A DNA stretch of 6,462 nt from an uncultured Synergistia bacterium (lineage in GTDB: Bacteria; Eremiobacterota; SpSt-956; JAKJGF01), in assembly GCA_937888925.1 (NCBI GenBank), contig CALARM010000476.1, positions 1 to 6,462 of the forward strand, in the 5' to 3' direction. A program made the position numbers and the translations under genes. Positions 5,404 to 6,462 of the stretch are shown here, in pieces; position 1 is the first letter of the stretch; every line of letters starts with the position of its first letter. Below the pieces are notes generated by a model, which saw nothing but the letters and a program-made list of their open reading frames with translations, ran no database searches and had not been told where the DNA came from.

Positions 5404-6462
5404 TTACCCAGAAATAACACATCTAAATCCTTTAGAATGATCGCTATTATCAGGAATAAGGCGATATCTGTTAGTAACTCTCAGATAATTGGGATAATTT
5501 GTCCATGAGCCTCCCCTGAGAATTTTTTCAATCCCGATGTCAGGACCGGCAGGATTTGTCACGGGAGAATCCATATAGGTTCCATACCAGTCATTACACC
5601 ATTCCCACACATTGCCGGACATATCCATTACTCCGTAAAAACTTGCACCATCAGGATATTTATCTACAGGAGTAGTGGTATTGATATTACTGAAACGACT
5701 GTTACATTTATTTATATCCCATTCATTACCCCATGGCCAGCATCTGCCATCTGTTCCTCTTGCTGCCTTCTCCCATTCTGCCTCCGTGGGGAGCCTTTTT
5801 CCTGCCCAATCTGCATAAGCTCTGGCATCTTCCCATGTTATATTAACTACAGGATGATTATCTTTATCAGAACTGTAATATTTATAAAAATCTCCCTGAG
5901 GTTTATAGTCAGTATCTTTAATAAATTTTATATATTGCTCATAAGTGACAGGTTTTTTATCGATATAATAATCGCCTAAATATACTTTATGTTCAGGCAT
6001 TTCAACTTCAAACCAGCTTAATTTTGCCCCTTTGTAATATTCTCTGGCTTCCTGCAGGGCATAATATATTTCTTTCTCAGAACTGCCCATAGTAAACTCT
6101 CCTGCCGGTATGAGTATCATATCAGACTGATCAACAGGATAAACAAGCAAAGCAGGTTTCTTTGCTATTTCAATCTTTATTCTGTCTTTCTCTGGCTCCA
6201 GCTTCTTTTTAGCTTCATTAAGTTTTTTCTTATTTTCTTCATCAAGTAACTTTCTCTCTTCAATACGTTTTTTAGTCTGTTCTTCAATTAATTTTCTGTC
6301 TTCTTCTGTTACTGATGCTTCCTCTTCTTCTATTACGGGACCAGCTTTTTTCTCTTCTTCCCTGAGTTTCTTCTTTTCTTCAATCTTCTTTATCTCTTCA
6401 TCCAGTCTTCTTCTTTCTTCTTCCCTTTTCTTCTCTTCATCTTCTTCTAACGTTCGTGCTTC
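5404..6462 (-). CDS. Lys/Glu-rich protein with C-terminal FGE-sulfatase (SUMF1-like) domain, probably not a true formylglycine-generating enzyme (5' end outside window)
   Basis: The frame is open from the TAA at 5404-5406 to the right edge, giving at least 352 residues. A TTG at 6148-6150 could be mistaken for a start, but the 104 codons above it are open and coherent: about 95 residues rich in Lys, Glu and Arg (KKKLREEEKK, EEQTKKRIEERK), likely a long charged helix or coiled coil, then a short linker. The FGE domain runs from about 6120 to the end: MILIPAGEFTMGS, HPVVNITWEDARAYADWAGK, RLPTEAEWEKAARG, DMSGNVWEWCNDW, LRGGSW and GFRC. Where human FGE has the catalytic Cys336 and Cys341 this protein has Asn and Leu (within 5482-5514), so formylglycine formation is unlikely. 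FGE-fold domains without these Cys are common next to or fused with bacterial Ser/Thr kinases (chlamydial Pkn1 is a fused case) and may bind ligands or partners. The kinase gene follows after 50 bp. An N-terminal kinase domain beyond the edge is possible. Confidence 0.85.
   Translation of the reverse strand, partial: EARTLEEDEEKKREEERRRLDEEIKKIEEKKKLREEEKKAGPVIEEEEASVTEEDRKLIEEQTKKRIEERKLLDEENKKKLNEAKKKLEPEKDRIKIEIAKKPALLVYPVDQSDMILIPAGEFTMGSSEKEIYYALQEAREYYKGAKLSWFEVEMPEHKVYLGDYYIDKKPVTYEQYIKFIKDTDYKPQGDFYKYYSSDKDNHPVVNITWEDARAYADWAGKRLPTEAEWEKAARGTDGRCWPWGNEWDINKCNSRFSNINTTTPVDKYPDGASFYGVMDMSGNVWEWCNDWYGTYMDSPVTNPAGPDIGIEKILRGGSWTNYPNYLRVTNRYRLIPDNSDHSKGFRCVISG

Noticed and set aside
5404..5520. 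Variable region of a diversity-generating retroelement target (such targets often end in an FGE or C-type-lectin fold)
   Set aside because: No reverse transcriptase, template repeat or near-duplicate of this region is present, and the codons show no strong enrichment of AAC-type variable positions.
6148..6150. TTG as the start codon of the FGE-fold gene
   Set aside because: The frame continues open for 104 codons upstream with coherent charged sequence to the window edge.

Overview
The window is AT-rich bacterial DNA in which every recognisable gene lies on the minus strand, so transcription runs from high to low coordinates. Six protein genes can be supported, two of them cut by the window edges. 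The lineage cannot be fixed from sequence alone. The maturation set for a [NiFe] hydrogenase, together with a large multidomain Ser/Thr kinase and an FGE-fold protein, fits an anaerobic or facultative, probably uncultivated bacterium with much modular signalling. No tRNA, rRNA, transposase, CRISPR array or phage gene was seen.

In transcription order, the right edge (5404-6462) holds the 3' part of a gene whose product has a long Lys/Glu-rich segment followed by a complete FGE-sulfatase (SUMF1-type) domain. The frame stays open to the window edge, so its true start lies outside. The domain lacks the two active-site cysteines of formylglycine-generating enzymes. After 50 bp comes a 1173-residue protein (1832-5353): zinc ribbon, Hanks-type Ser/Thr kinase, CheY/NarL-type receiver, second zinc ribbon, HEAT-like repeats, TPRs, a Lys/Glu-rich linker and two duplicated TPR blocks. 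This fusion is the most unusual object in the window.

A 101-bp gap (1731-1831) follows. It contains two 7-nt tandem-repeat tracts in opposite orientation on either side of a GC-rich hairpin, an element unlike the surrounding AT-rich DNA. Downstream is a tight cluster: an M52-family hydrogenase maturation protease (1263-1730), hypA (926-1270) and hypB (264-929), joined by 8-bp and 4-bp overlaps. HypA and HypB deliver nickel to the hydrogenase large subunit, and the protease then removes the subunit's C-terminal tail. No hydrogenase structural genes and no hypCDEF are present here.

At the left edge (1-217, minus) a further open frame begins 46 bp after hypB. It has two hydrophobic segments and an NTA-F-L-G-SLW pattern, which resembles the N-terminal membrane region of sensor histidine kinases. 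It runs off the window.

Functional reading (inference): the FGE-fold protein and the kinase/receiver protein form a signalling pair. Their same-strand placement next to hydrogenase maturation genes, with a possible histidine kinase on the far side, raises the possibility that histidine-kinase and Ser/Thr-kinase signalling meet in one protein near a hydrogen-metabolism locus. Co-regulation is not shown by the sequence.
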